Origin: Cyathus striatus
Lineage: Eukaryota > Basidiomycota > Agaricomycetes > Agaricales > Nidulariaceae
Direction: 5' to 3'
Assembly (NCBI GenBank): GCA_025738555.1
Contig: JAOVFP010000006.1
Span: forward strand, 5,518,001-5,582,000
DNA length: 64,000 bases
Below, one piece after another: positions 12,595-25,035 of the stretch. Numbering within the stretch: position 1 is the stretch's first letter; each line of letters starts with the position of its first letter. The notes under the pieces are model-generated. The model saw only the letters and a program-made list of their open reading frames with translations. It was not told the DNA's origin and made no database searches. Position numbers and translations under genes: made by a program.

Positions 12595-15500
12595 CATAAA
12601 CCATACTATGACACTCTGTTTGATTAAAAATCACCATACCGTAGCATTGGACTTTTGGGCTTTTTTAAGCCAATCTTTATATTTTCGATATTAATATATT
12701 ATTTTATAATATACATAGAGTGTTATGACGAAAATACACTGGTAGGAAGTACTGTTTACATGTTGTTTCGCATGCGAAGGTCGTTTTCCCACGCATACCC
12801 TGCATACAGAGACTCTCCAATAATACACTTACTAGGCAGTAAGATAAATGCATAGATGTTATAAAAAAGTGAGTTAATGCACTTCTATGGTGTACATAAA
12901 GATTTCACATTGCAAATTTTCAATGCATTCCACCTTCATTAGGTCAATCAACCCTGAGAAGTGATAGAATGTTAAAAAAATCTGACGTCATAACTACTAA
13001 ACAATAGCGCTTAACCCGCTTTTTATGATATTCATGATGTATCTGTTTATAGTACGGGCCTAGCAGATATTGTTGAAGTCTCCGCACATTGAGAAAGCGT
13101 GGGAAAACAACCTTTGTACCCGAAACAACACGAAAAGGGAGACTTTGAAGGCAGTTTAAAGGGTCAAATATCATTACATGTGTCCCTAAATTTCATCATA
13201 ACAATAAAATAGGGTTAAATTGACCCAAAAGCAATGTTATTTCATGGTATGTTTTGTTTAGCAGTATTACCCATGCTTAATAAGAACCGTTAGATCACAG
13301 CAACTTAATGTACATGTAAATGTTGGCTTGCCATCTGTGTCTCTGGACATAAATAAATTGTATATATGACGAGAATGAGAGAATAACGCTGAAGAGAGTC
13401 CAAAGGTGGATGGACGCACTGTAAGATTTCTGTGCAGCACTTCAACCGAATGTGGGAAAGGCATCGGAAATACTGTTGAACATAACATTTCATGAAATAA
13501 CATAGCTTCCTGATCGATTTAAGACTATATTATTGGTATGATAACACTTTACAACATTTATTTATACATAAGAATAAAAGTATTCAACAAAAATGCTGAA
13601 AACTGAAAAATAACCATATGCTACAATGCCCACTTTACAACAGCAACTGAACTATCACGGCGGGTTTTCAGCTGTCATGTACTGATCGGTGTTGCGCTGT
13701 AATGAGACCTGTAGTGGATGCTGTCATGTAGATCTTCGAGATCATCAGTCACACGAAAGTGACATTCAGTTGAACCAGTTTACAGTCATGTGATGAGAAA
13801 ATAAAAAATAGGGCCATCTAGTGGCAAAACCCACTACCTACCAAATAAACCATAGGGCCAGGTAAGAGAATTGAGAATATTTATTAATAACACAAATTTA
13901 AAATACAGTAATTGATACAATAGATTAAAAATCATTTATTTTGTGGATATGAAGTTCATAAGTCTGAAAAGAAACAGGTTATGATAGGTGAGATTAAAAT
14001 ATGGCAAATGGAAATACCCTGGACAATTCAGACTTGTTAAACCACATAGTTGTTTAACATGGAAGAAAGATATTTAGTAGAAAAGGATGATAAGTTGTCT
14101 TCATTAATATTTTAGAGATTTTAAAATAAGTATTAGTACTGAACATGGATTAGTGGTATTGAGTATATTTTGTAATACATAACTCTGACTGGGAAGGTAT
14201 TTGTTGCAAAGATGCATAATATTCAGTTTTAAATTGGACACACTAAAATATATCAGATGCTGAACACAAATCATTGCAAAGGTGATTCATAATTTGATAT
14301 TGAAGTTCATCAACATGCCATGAATCATATAGAATATCAATCACATGAGCTGAAACAATTAGTTCCAATTCTTTTTTTTCAGAGTAGGAATGCTATTATA
14401 AATGATGAAACCGATTCATATGAAATAGCAAGTACAGACATATAGCAGGATGAGTTGGATCTTTGTTGCATATAAGTAGTTTCAATAAAATACCAATTCA
14501 AATGATAAGGAGACAAGAATTGGGCACAATATGATTTAAAAAAGTTCAGGTGTGTTATTTGAAAAATGTTTTCCTGAGAAGATATGTTTTAGAAACTCAT
14601 TAATATCTGGATAATTTCTAGCACTAATGCTAATTCCATGGAGATTCATAACATATTTCAAACATTGCATAGACATAAATATATGTGATAAATCTTTTAG
14701 GTTTCCAACAATAGATTGAAACTATGATGAGAAATGAGCAATATACAGATTACTAAGAATATAACATACATGGCTCAATTCAGGTGTTGCATGTGGAGGA
14801 AGGCTGGAAGAAGTTATGACAGACAGTGAAGAAGATATGAAAGGGCTGTAGGTTATGAAAGTTAGTCAAGTTAAATAGCAAAAGGAATGCAATACACATT
14901 GTGAAATGGGGATTGATTTTAGCTAGTCAGAGATGAGGGAGGAGTAAAGATAACACACAGTTCAAGATAGAAGCAAGGAAGATGGGAAATAAATACAACA
15001 CAAGATTATATAGTAGTAGGATTTTCAATTGATAATATTTGATTTAAATAGTGTTCCAATTCATAAGTGTACTAAATACATTTTGAATAGTTTTGGTTTC
15101 AATAGTGGCAGGAGCCAATCAGGTTGAGATCACAGCAAGAACCAATCAGATTGAGATCCCAAAGTCAGATCTCAAAATTGCCTTTTCAGGATGTCAAGAG
15201 TCCCCTAAGACCCACTTACCTTAAAAGGTAGTGGGAATTAATGTGATATATTTGAGAAATGACGATTACAGGTGCAAATGACTGGAAAAGATGAGCTCGC
15301 GTGTTCGATTCATACACGGTGTGTGTTTTAGTAGCCATTGTTATATTTTATTTCTATACTTTGTTATGAAAGATAGGATACTGTATTCGCAATCCGATGT
15401 CTAAAATTCACTGTTGTATCTATGATAAATCTATGAACTATCAAAAACCATGGATTAGAGTCAGAGTGAAGTGCTCAGAGAGTTCAGATGTTATGAACTC

Positions 15501-16240
15501 TTCCCATTGGCAAACAAAAGTACATAGAAGAATTATACCAATGTGCTGTAAACCATGTTTATTACATGCAGTGGACGGTTCAATGAAGGAGAGAGAGACA
15601 AAGGTTTACCAGTGAGTGAACAGTATACAATAAATTGATATTATCATATAATTTATATGTCATTACATGGACTAACGGTAGAATGTTACTGTAACTTAGG
15701 TTTTTATGTCATGCAGTCGAAAGTTCAATTCCGCATTGAAGCGTTTTTTAAACCAAGCAGATATCTATCTTTGCATGCTTTTTTTGTAGACGGCAATATT
15801 GTACTTGCAGTATAACCTAAGCTACACTATTCTATACATACCTATTGTAAGGACACCATTATAAATCCTAATTAAAAATCTATACTAAAGATAAATTCTT
15901 ACAAGATTAACACATGATAAAGACAAACTTATGATGACGTTCGTGTGAGGCATGAATGTAGCATGCAGGCTCGGCTATTCTGGCTTGGGTTAAATTTAGA
16001 AATTGTTCTGGGTTATCCAATAGTATTTCATTGTGATCACCTGCTATCACATGTTCATAAACCAGCTCAATTTACTATCACCCCTGTGACTGATGATCTT
16101 GAAAGATCTTACATGACAGCATCCACTACAGGTCTCACTACAGCGCAACACCGATCAGTACATGACAGCTAAAAACCCACCGTGTATGGCATGGTGATTT
16201 TTTGATCAAACAGAGTGTCATACCATACCGTAGCATACCA
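12595..16240. repeat. nested inverted-repeat pair, left arm interrupted
   Basis: The block at 12595-12655 (GACACTCTGTTTGAT, ACCATACCGTAGC) is the reverse complement of 16180-16240. The block at about 13650-13800 (CTGTCATGTACTGATCGG, GAGACCTGTAGTGGATGC) is the reverse complement of about 16015-16175. On the right the two blocks are adjacent; on the left about 1 kb (12.66-13.65 kb) separates them, which suggests a later insertion there. The central 13.8-15.9 kb is non-coding as far as can be seen. Confidence 0.6.
13801..15990. other. AT-rich, CpG-poor non-coding interior
   Basis: No gene is recognised. CG dinucleotides are very rare across 13.86-15.26 kb, where most would-be CpGs appear as TG or CA. 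Two CCAATCAG(G/A)TTGAGATC repeats lie near 15114-15160. The pattern is that of an old, methylated and deaminated repeat. Confidence 0.5.
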
Positions 16241-17705
16241 CATTGAAGAACATTTAGATCTCAACAAAAAATGGTAAGGACCATTTGGTTATGAGATGGA
16301 TGTAGACTACGGTTAACCCATTATGGGTCATAATTCCAATTTTTTCTTCCCAAATCCATCATATCTCTTATTATTTACATTTTTGCATGCCTCTACAAGT
16401 AGTACTATTGAGGTAATTATTGTATTTACAGAGTCAATTTAGTAATAAGTGTTGATAATAGTAGTGTAATTCAGTTTGTGAAATGTAAGTTTTCCTGTTT
16501 TCAAGATTGGTTGATATCTAGTAAACACTAAGAATAAAGATTGTGAAGCCTCCTATCCCTTGAACATGGGAGGTCGTGCAGCAGTGACATATTTAATTTT
16601 TCTTGCATGTTTAATAGAAAATTGAGTATACACACCTCATACACATGCAATCCAAGCAAACATGTATCACTGTAGCCAAATTATCAGTGACTACTAAAAT
16701 GACCAATGTCCAGGTTTGTTGTTGTAGTCTGTTGGATGTATAATTGTGAAATATCTGGTGGGAATTCCAGGCTTTGTGTTCTTTAGGAGTGAAAGTTCCA
16801 AGCTATCAATATTAATATTAGTTGAAACTCAATACATTACACTACTACTTGAAATAAGTACTGTGTTCCTTGTTGGGAACTCTATTAGGTTGAAGTGTTA
16901 CAATAGAACATAGACTATAGCCATACTGTATGGTTACATGTTCAGTTCTAGTTCACACTCAATATGTAAGGACATATTTGTGGGCGCAAATATAATATTA
17001 TATTCATACTTGCACAATCAAGTTTATTCCAATCTAGTGACCTAATTACATATAAGTATGTTCTTTAGATTGACCTGTGCACATACATGGATTACTAATT
17101 TATCATGGTTTTATACATTGATTCTAAATATCTTGCTATATACATGCTCATGTTCATGCTCATGCAAAAGTTTATATAATGTTTGGTAGCTGTTAATTTT
17201 TATGGTGTGTATACATAGGGTACATTTTTGTAATGGAAAATATGAAAATAGAAATAAACCCACAGTCTGCAGATGTATGTTTGCATATTGATGCCTGTGG
17301 ATACACAAATCATATAGAGCTGAGTAAATTTGAAGTATCTTCTTCAAGCTTAGGGTTGCGATTATCATGCTCAGACCCTGACACTTATACTTGGGCATGC
17401 ATGGTAATTTCTGGCTGCCCCACTTAAATGTATGACAATTGAAGCTGTAAGGATAACTTGGCATTTTATATACAGAGAAAAGAATGTGAAATTATATTTT
17501 TAACATAAGTCTACAGATCAGATAATGTATCTATGATATGAATCTATAAATTAATGGTTAGCATTTAATATTCCATATGCAAACAAAGAACTGAGATGCC
17601 AAACCAAATACTAGTGGCAAGCCACAGAGCCAAAGGCTGGAGCTCAAATACTTTGACATAGTCGAGCATGGTTGTCTGGCTTTCCTAGTCTCAGCTACCC
17701 AGCTG

Positions 17706-17916
17706 TTAGCGCTGGGCCAAATCCAAATTAGGATTTACCATCATGAATGTCTGGGATACTACCAACAGGTTTGGCAGGGGTAAGTATGTGTTCAGTGTCC
17801 TTGGGCTTTGCGAGTCCTTGTCTGCTGGCATTTTTGATGGTTCTTAATATTAGTAATCACCTTAGTCACCATTATGATTATGTAATTGCACTCATCTCAA
17901 TCGCCTCGTGTTACAG
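17706..17916 (+). repeat. CpG-depleted copy of an inverted repeat pair
   Basis: It is the reverse complement of about 18830-19040 apart from a set of mostly C-to-T or G-to-A changes at CpG positions (for example CATCGCGAACG there, CATCATGAATG here). This is the mutated copy; see the partner entry. Confidence 0.75.
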
Positions 17917-18331
17917 CTAAATGCAAAACCCTAGGCTGTTTCTCAAAAATGCTAAGATGTTGCACATGACAACCAGTTGCTAAAATTGGCATAGTCTACC
18001 TCTGCAGGCTCCACAGCTTTACCAGCGCTCTCCCAACCTTCCTACACAACACTCCTTGCCATGCAGACCAGCAATGCTGTATCACTACATCCACCCTGCT
18101 TAAAAAGAACTTATTGCTCAACTCTCAATCAGCATGCATCCAAAGGAGATTGCAGGAGTGACAGGTATCAGTGTTCGAGCAGTGCGCCATACAGTCGCAC
18201 TATGGAGACAGGACCAGTGGTACCACCCGTGGGGCACTTGACCAATTTCATACAAATGACATCATATTACCATGTGAATTACAAGTTGGCAAATTTCGAA
18301 ACGGCCTACGGTTTTGCATTTAGCTGTAAAT
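17917..18331. mobile_element. MITE-like element with 39-bp inverted ends
   Basis: The left end ACAGCTAAATGCAAAACC (17917 onward) continues into TAGGCTGTTTC. The reverse complement of about 18293-18331 reads ACAGCTAAATGCAAAACC, then TAGGCCGTTTC. The element is about 415 bp with no coding content. It sits immediately at the end of the CpG-depleted repeat copy. Confidence 0.55.
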
Positions 18332-18829
18332 ATTCCAACTTTCGACTGGGAAGACCCTGGATATGAGTCAATGTACCAATACAAAGCAGGTGGCTGGTAC
18401 ATAAACCACTGGGCATCTTCATACAAGCCTCCTACATTTGATTTCTAGCCACAAGGGGTCAATGGATGTGCGTTTGTGGTAGGTGACAGCTTTAGTTCTT
18501 TCCCCACTACTAGAAACTTTATTCATGTCTGTATTCATGTTGGCCTCCAAGGTTATGTTCAATTATACTTACTTGAATACTTAAGTCTTGGACAATATCA
18601 TTCATCATTGGCTATTCATTGCCAAATAACAATTCGTTTTCCGTTACCTTACTCTATATATACTAATATACTAACAAAGTTTACCAATATATCTTGTTTG
18701 AAGTACATAAGTTTTCAATACTCTCTATTACAGTATTCTTTCTTCACAAAGTAGCTTAAAGAACCGTGACGTGAAGTGCGACGTGTCGTATTTGTTGCGC
18801 GATGCGAGCCACGAAGGGTTTTTGTGCAG
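18332..18829. other. intergenic, nothing recognised
   Basis: No gene or repeat is recognised here beyond the tail of the minus-strand open frame that runs out of the repeat copy at 18830-19040. Confidence 0.5.
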
Positions 18830-19040
18830 AAATCACGCTATACAAGGCGATTGAAATGAGCGCAATTACATAATCATAATGGTGACTAAGGTGATTACTA
18901 ATATTAAGAACCATCAAAAATGCCAGCGGACGAGGACTCGCGAAGCCCGAAGACACCGAACGCATACCCCTGCCAAACCTGTTGGTAGTATCCCAGACGT
19001 TCGCGATGGTAAATCCTAATTTGGATTTGGCCCGTTTGTC
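18830..19040 (-). repeat. CpG-retaining copy of an inverted repeat pair
   Basis: This is the partner of 17706-17916. On the minus strand it keeps CpG at nearly every site where the other copy has TG or CA, and it stays open as a reading frame (through VWDTTNRFGRG and a hydrophobic stretch) down to 18756. Whether that frame was ever coding is unknown; no family is recognised. Confidence 0.7.
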
Positions 19041-19432
19041 GGTTCAATCATGGTGGTTACCGTGATAAACCGCGTTAGTAGATGTGTTATATAATAATAT
19101 TGTAAAAGATGGTGGGGTAATATGATTCTTAATGAAAGAAATGGAAGCGAGTAATGCATCAGACTGAAACGTGATACTGAATACTTAGCATTGGACAGGG
19201 TACTAAATGCTTGTGATACCATTCGGATACCGAGGAGATCACGATGGAGTGAACTGAGAAAAGTGTACGTCAATGTATGCTTAGATACGGTGCGTGTAAT
19301 CGTGAAGGGAAAAATAGAGATGACGTCCGTGGTTGAACGGTAAATAGGTTCACGTAACCTTGTACGTATGTATCCAGTGAGTATGAAAGAAAGCGATAGT
19401 CAGTGTATGAATTTCGTGTAAACAACTTCCGA

Positions 19433-19737
19433 AGGATGTCATTCATTGGCAGTGCACGGGCGTGTATGTAAGTGGCCTTTAGTCATTGGTCATTGAGTCT
19501 GCATTGTGCTCACCTAACTTTATTATTATAGCGGCTTTAAGTTCTCGCAGCATCTGTTTTTATCTGTGCGCCTCTCACACGCCAAAAGAGGTTGTCCCTG
19601 TGACGCTACTCAAGTCATTCAAGCTGACGCCCTCAAATAAAGAGATTTTATGGGCCATGCATGGGATTGCGATCCCTACTGTTGTAGGAGGAAATCCAAC
19701 GGTATCTTTTCTTCCAATTAAGATGTCTCTTGTTTAA
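19433..19737 (+). pseudogene. cytochrome P450, 3' remnant (last three exons)
   Basis: Three pieces match the last three exons of the P450 at 20219-22755 in order. They are a heme-loop exon (19433-19466, reading MSFIGSARACI), then GFKFSQ after a TATAG acceptor near 19532, and a final exon reading LLKSFKLTPSNKEILWAMHG and ending in TAA at 19737. The heme signature has Ser where the intact gene has the conserved Gly before x-R-x-C. No upstream exons were found. It is the surviving tail of a tandem P450 duplicate. Confidence 0.85.
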
Positions 19738-20218
19738 GGGAATATACTACGAGGCGCTGTGTGTGTACAGGATGTCTATAAGTTGCTATATATATCCTAC
19801 TCTGCTCCTCTAGCCTCCTCAATCTAGTGTGCCTTTCTCAGACAGTTTATTTTATACAGATCCTATACAGTAAAGCGGACTTCATAACACATACTACATT
19901 TGTTCAAGTTCGTTGGTCCAAATCAGAACCTATTTCATGATCTCAAAGCGAATTTTGCATATAATATATAAAGAAGTGTATGTTGTCTAATCATATATTA
20001 TGAGAGTGAGCGGATGTCTGTCCGACACTCATGATCGTGATATCAGCAACTTCTTCTCGAAGACAGCTGAGAGCACTTTATTACCTTCTCGGTTCAGGCT
20101 CCGTGTGTACAGTATGTTGATTATAATATCCGGTTCCTTCCCGTGTTCATATAGGTATATATACTACACCGAAATGCGCCCAAAGTTCATAAACCCTTCA
20201 TAGCATTCAATTCACACC

Positions 20219-22755
20219 ATGACTCCTATGTTAATAAACGCGCTTATCCTGATTCCTGTCTTTTGGGTAGGATGGAGGTATATCAAACGTTACATATTCA
20301 CGGACCCTCTCGAGAACATTCCTGGACCACCCTCATCGTCTCTCTTAAAAGGTGAAACATCCATAAATAGGCTGATCGTTTCACTTTATTCTAAACCTAC
20401 TATCTGCTTCAGGAAATCTTCATAAGGTATTCAATATCAATGCATGGCAGTTCCACAAAGAGCTCGCAGCACAGTGTACGTAGCTAGTTATCTCTCTCCT
20501 GTTCGTGTTGATAGATAATCTGTACACTTCAGATGGAAGTGTTGTTAGAATCAAAGCTCTGCTTGGAGTAACATTGTCCCACTATTAAATCTTTGACAGA
20601 ACTAAATCTAGTCTTATTAGAAAAACTACCTGTATGTCTTCGACCCTAAGGCTATGCATCATGTCGTTGTGAAGGTCACAATCATTCACGCATATTTAGT
20701 ATACAAGATAACAATTTTATGTTTCAGGATCAATACATCTACAAGAGAATGATCGAAGGTAGTAAATTAATGTTTGGAGAGGGTCTTTTGGGCACTATAG
20801 GTAAGAAGCTTGGTTTAGAAGCCATAACATTGACCTTAATCTGATCAAATTCACATATGGCAGGTGACAAGCACAGAAAGCAACGGAAAATGTTAAACCC
20901 GGTATTTTCTGTTGTGCACATGAGAGAAATGAGTGAGTTTCTGTGGCGTTTTTAAAATTAGAGGTGGTCTCTCACCATGTGACATCTGATATTGTGTACT
21001 AGTTCCTATATTTTGGGCCGTATCTCAGAAGGTAGCGATGTCGTATGAACACTCCAAGTACTAACCTGGCTGATATCTCAACGCAGCTTCATGACACACT
21101 CGCGTCCAAGGTAAAAAACGGCGCGCAGGAGGTACATGAGAATCCCAACCACGTCTCTAGATGGGTTACTAATTGGGTGATGACAGATTGACATAACCCA
21201 TTGGATGACCCGCATGGCTCTCGAACTTATTGGTCAAAGTGGACTGGGTTACTCGTTCGACCCACTGACGGAACACGGTACACCGCACCCTTACAGTGCA
21301 GCCGTCAAACAGCTTGTGTAAGTCCGACTGATTTATCAGATAAAATCTACCGTTGACTTTGAATCAATCTTAGGCCTGTTGCTTCAGGAGTGCGCTTGGT
21401 ACGAGAGTCGGCCCTGCCGGTCCTCATGAAGCTAGGAACACCAAGGTTCCGACGTTGGATGGTGGAAATGACTCCGTCCTCCAGAATATCCAAACTCAAG
21501 GACATAATTGATTTAATGCACAACACATCCGTCGAGATACTGGAATCCAAACGAAAAGCATTGGCAGAAGGCGACGAAGCTGTTACAAGGCAGGTTGCGC
21601 GTGGAAAGGATATTATGAGCATATTGCGTTCGTATTTGTCACAGTTTCACAGTAATTTCGCTCAATGTTGCAATTGCAGTCAAAGCAAACATGGAGGCTT
21701 CCGGGGAGGATCGTCTCTCGGAGCCCGAAATACTGGCTCAGATGTCGTAAGTCCCACGCTATGCTGAGCTGATATAACTTTAACCTGTATGCATTTTTCA
21801 GTACCTTTATTTTCGCTGGGATGGACACAACATCGAATGCACTGTCGCGTATTCTATATTTACTTTCAAAACACCCAGAGGTCCAGGAGAAACTTCGTCG
21901 AGAAGTATCTCAAGCACGTAATGGGCGTGTAGAACTCATATACGACGAGCTTGAAACGCTTCGCTACCTTGATGCCGTCTGTCGAGAGACTTTGCGTCTG
22001 TAAGCGACGCAAGTATAGTATTCCCTAGTGATGTTTCTGACTCTTCTCTCAGGTATCCGCCTGTTTCGCAGGTTACTCGTGTGTACGTACCCTAGCCTTA
22101 CAACTTTGCTCACAATGGGCAACAGCTAATATAATTCATTGCAGTGCCGGCCAAGACATCATTTTACCTCTCCATAATCCTGTAAAAGGAGTCGACGGCA
22201 AGGATATATCCGAAATATACGTGCCCAAAGACACTCATGTTATTGTTTCTATCATTGCATCCAATCGAAACCCCGACATATGGGGGCAAGACGCTCATGA
22301 ATGGAAGCCGGAAAGATGGCTCTCACCGCTTCCTGATTCAGTCAAGGATGCCCATATACCAGGAGTTTACTCTAATTTGTAGGAGCAGTGTTATCTCTTA
22401 CATTCATGGCATTTCTAATAAATGCTTGAATTTTACAGGATGACATTCCTTGGCGGAAGCAGAGCGTGCATGTGAGTACTAAAGTACCAATCATTCCATA
22501 TCATCTTTAATTCTGGAATGTATAGTGGCTTTAAATTTTCGCAACTCGAAATGAGTAAGTTAACCACTGAAGTCTTTTTTTCTAGAAATTAATTATTTGT
22601 TTGTAGAAGTTGTCCTTTCAATGCTCCTAAAGTCGTTCAAATTTGCTCCTTCGGAAAAAGATATCTTCTGGGCCATGAATGGGATATCAACTCCAAGCGT
22701 TGTAGGAGGCAATCCAAACATTCCTTCCCTTCCAATGACTGTTTCTCTTGCATAA
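20219..22755 (+). CDS. cytochrome P450 monooxygenase
   Basis: This is a heme-thiolate monooxygenase, expected to be ER-anchored and to need a P450 reductase. Seventeen exons join in phase to 541 residues: 20219-20351, 20413-20475, 20533-20567, 20621-20674, 20728-20800, 20864-20932, 21003-21031, 21087-21131, 21187-21317, 21374-21627, 21680-21746, 21802-21999, 22053-22082, 22145-22378, 22439-22471, 22526-22554, 22607-22755. Visible landmarks are an N-terminal anchor helix (residues ~4-20), a Pro-rich hinge (NIPGPP), the I-helix AGMDTT (323-328), ExxR as ETLR (380-383), a PERW motif, and the heme loop FLGGSRACIG with Cys482 as iron ligand. All key residues are present. The substrate is not predictable. 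The preceding remnant at 19.4-19.7 kb shows tandem duplication. Its CYP family was not assigned. Confidence 0.95.
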
Positions 22756-23382
22756 GGCGTGCAAATTCTCAGAAGATCGTAGTACTTTATAATGGCTAAG
22801 AATTGCGTGTGTATGTATGTCAGGACATTAACAGAAATGTAGTAGTGGTTTGTGGAAGCTTTCTCCACACAAGTTACACTCCATGTTTAAGTGAAAAGTT
22901 TACGAACTATAACAATTAAAGTTCTAACCTAGTCCTGACAAGCTCTAAATTCCAACCTAGTTCTAAGCTTCTAACTGGAGCCCCCCAACTCCAAGGCCCA
23001 AATGCTATAGCCTATTATTGGTTAACTGGTCACCGTGACTTTCGTACCCAGTATGGTACAGTACAGTACCCCCATGGGGCCTGGGCCACCGGCCACCTGT
23101 ACGTGTGTTCACGCGCACGTCTAACTCCGAAAGAAATTAATTACAGTATGATATTACTACTCAGTATCAGTATGTAACCAAAGAACGCGCAAGATTAGGC
23201 CGAAATTGCGATTGTGTGTAAAACTACGTTTCAATGTACCATGTACTTATAAAGTCAATGTAAAGTGGCGTCACTGGTGTGTATCTCTTTGTGTTATTTA
23301 AGAATCAGTCATTATATCGTACGTTTTATCATACTCACTGTGTTTACGGAGATAAAAAAGTATCTTGAGCCATCACACCGAG
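22756..23382. other. intergenic after the P450
   Basis: No gene is recognised. It contains short direct repeats (GTTCTAACCTAGTCCTGAC-like, then TTCCAACCTAGTTCTAAGC) near 22920-22970. Confidence 0.5.
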
Positions 23383-24235
23383 GTAAAACAGCAAGACGGT
23401 ACGATACAGACTCAGCTTTTGCTTCTATACCTTGTCTGTATTGCAACATAGAGCAATAACGCAGCAGTATGTTTTCCAAGTGAACGAGGGAGCGATAGCT
23501 TCGGTAGCCATAACGACAATGTACAGATGGCGGAAGTACATCTTGAGAGTCATCCCCACTTCCTAGTATCCCGTAAGTACAGAGTACAGCATTTAACAAG
23601 GAATAAACGTATCCTATTCAAGTCCAAGCCACCGTCAGTATCTATCAACAACTCTATCCTATCTTGCCCAACGCCCACAATGAGCACACACATCCACCAT
23701 CCTCCAACACACTAGTCCAGTCACCGCATACGCAAAACAAGTGTGAGCCTCAACGTAAGGACGCCAGAGAGAAACCACGGAATGCAAGAGGCTTCATAAA
23801 CGCCCTTTGCCCTACCCAGTACGTACGCCGTACGGGGATGTCGGGGACGTGAAATGTGCTGAATTTGATGGCCGGATCATGGGTTGTGGGGTGATGGGTC
23901 TTATGACGTGTGGCGAGAGTGACGGACCGATGACTGAGGGAGCAAAGGGGGGAGGGGGAGGGGGAGGGGAGTGGGTGGGTGCGCCCTCGGGGAAGAGTGT
24001 TGGAAGGAAGGGTAGACGACGTACGCTGGAGACTCGAAACTCCCTATATTAAATGACTGCATTCATGCCCTGCACGGTGCAATCCTCTCCTCAAGTCCTT
24101 CACCGAGCACACGTCGTAGCATCCTCCAACACAATCCGCTGAGTCTGTGTAATTCGCCAGCATGGGTAGCGGCAGCCATAGACAACAGAAGGAGATCCTC
24201 CTCCTCATCTTCAAGAAGATGTTATGCAATCATGA
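23383..24235 (+). repeat. dispersed repeat R1, copy B
   Basis: It joins the R1 sequence at AAAACAGCAAGACGG and follows copies A and C through the CAACGCCCACAATGAGC block, the G-rich tract at 23935-23990 and ACGTACGCTGGAGACTCG. The first ~220 bp of R1 (with the TATAAAAG box) are missing. No DWK coding region follows. Confidence 0.7.
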
Positions 24236-24751
24236 GCCTATTCACTGCATTATTATGATGCATTGATTTAGACCGTCAGAGTATAGACTGGCAGTACTTA
24301 GTAGGTGAACGTTACAATAAGAAAGTAAGGGGGCCGTTCCCGAGTCTCATCTGAAGCATCACTTGTACATATTACATTGTAGATTTATATCATGTGTCTA
24401 TCACAGTCTATTGCTCCTCTGAATCCATCTGAAGCCGATAGACAGCTACCTTACGGTCTGGCACCAGCAAGGCACAAACCGGAGTTTGAAAATCTGGCCA
24501 TCCATTGATACTTGTTACGTGACAATCACCATCGGCTGTACCTTATTAATCGGATTCATCGTGATCTAGACCGATACCACGGATCCCCATCTCGACTCAG
24601 GACTCAAGACTTACAATTAAAAGGTAACATACACGTATGTTTACTGATTAGTAGGGAATGCACCAGTTTTGAGCGCACGACCCATAACAAGTATGTTTCG
24701 AGTGTATCAATAATCTATTCTAGGAACGGCCGGCGGTCGACGCCCAACCGT
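24236..24751. other. degraded region before the F-box fragment
   Basis: A plus-strand open frame from 24512 contains SPSRLRTQDLQLKG, faintly like SSSRLRTLSAHNLHG of the F-box protein at 8.6 kb. It may be an upstream piece of the same pseudogene, but the match is weak. Confidence 0.35.
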
Positions 24752-25035
24752 TACACATCACTTGCTAATCTCAAATATTTGCACAGGACTGTGGAGTACA
24801 ATGTGCATGAAGATCTACTATTCAAGGATCGTTATAGGGAAGAAAGAACTCTCTTTCCTATAAAATAGGTTTTATACAGCCAAATTAAATCTTTTAGACC
24901 ACTGGATCCTATTAGATATACTTTTCAAGTTAAGACATCTCACCATAGGTGCAAATTGCAGGTATGTAATGGCGAATTCTGCTATAGATCATTTTGAAAT
25001 GACAGGAACTTCCAATGTATTTATTACACAATGAG
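24752..25035 (+). pseudogene. F-box protein fragment, paralogue of the 8.56-kb gene
   Basis: TSLANLKYLHRTVEYNVHED at 24757-24816 matches SLANLKYLYMTVDYNVDED near the C-terminus of the 8.56-10.01 kb F-box protein. A TAG stop follows at 24866-24868, before the corresponding residues of the parent. The similarity continues past it: 24900-25030 matches, in reverse orientation, the 3' flank of the parent at about 8300-8450 (GATCCTRTTARATATACTTT, CACCATAGGT). The F-box and most of the repeats are missing, so it is a truncated segmental copy. Confidence 0.75.

Larger units (their letters stand above)
10681..17684. mobile_element. 7-kb decayed composite with ~225-bp inverted ends
   Basis: The left end (10681-10910) starts GAAAGCCGAACCACCACGCT. 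The right end (17462-17684), reverse-complemented, starts GAAAGCCAGACAACCATGCT, and both continue through CGACTATGTCAAAGTATTTG and a shared AT-rich stretch (CTAACCATTAATTC versus CTAACCATTAATTT). A similar end fragment occurs near 33898-33945. No transposase gene could be read inside; the interior is AT-rich, poor in CpG and filled with nested inverted repeats (11301-12299, and 12595-16240). No target duplication was found. It may be one old element carrying later insertions, or a stack of several. Confidence 0.5.

Noticed and set aside
15290..15760. B-box-like GTTCGATTC and GTTCAATTCC near 15303 and 15726
   Set aside because: No matching A box at the right distance and no cloverleaf; common short matches.
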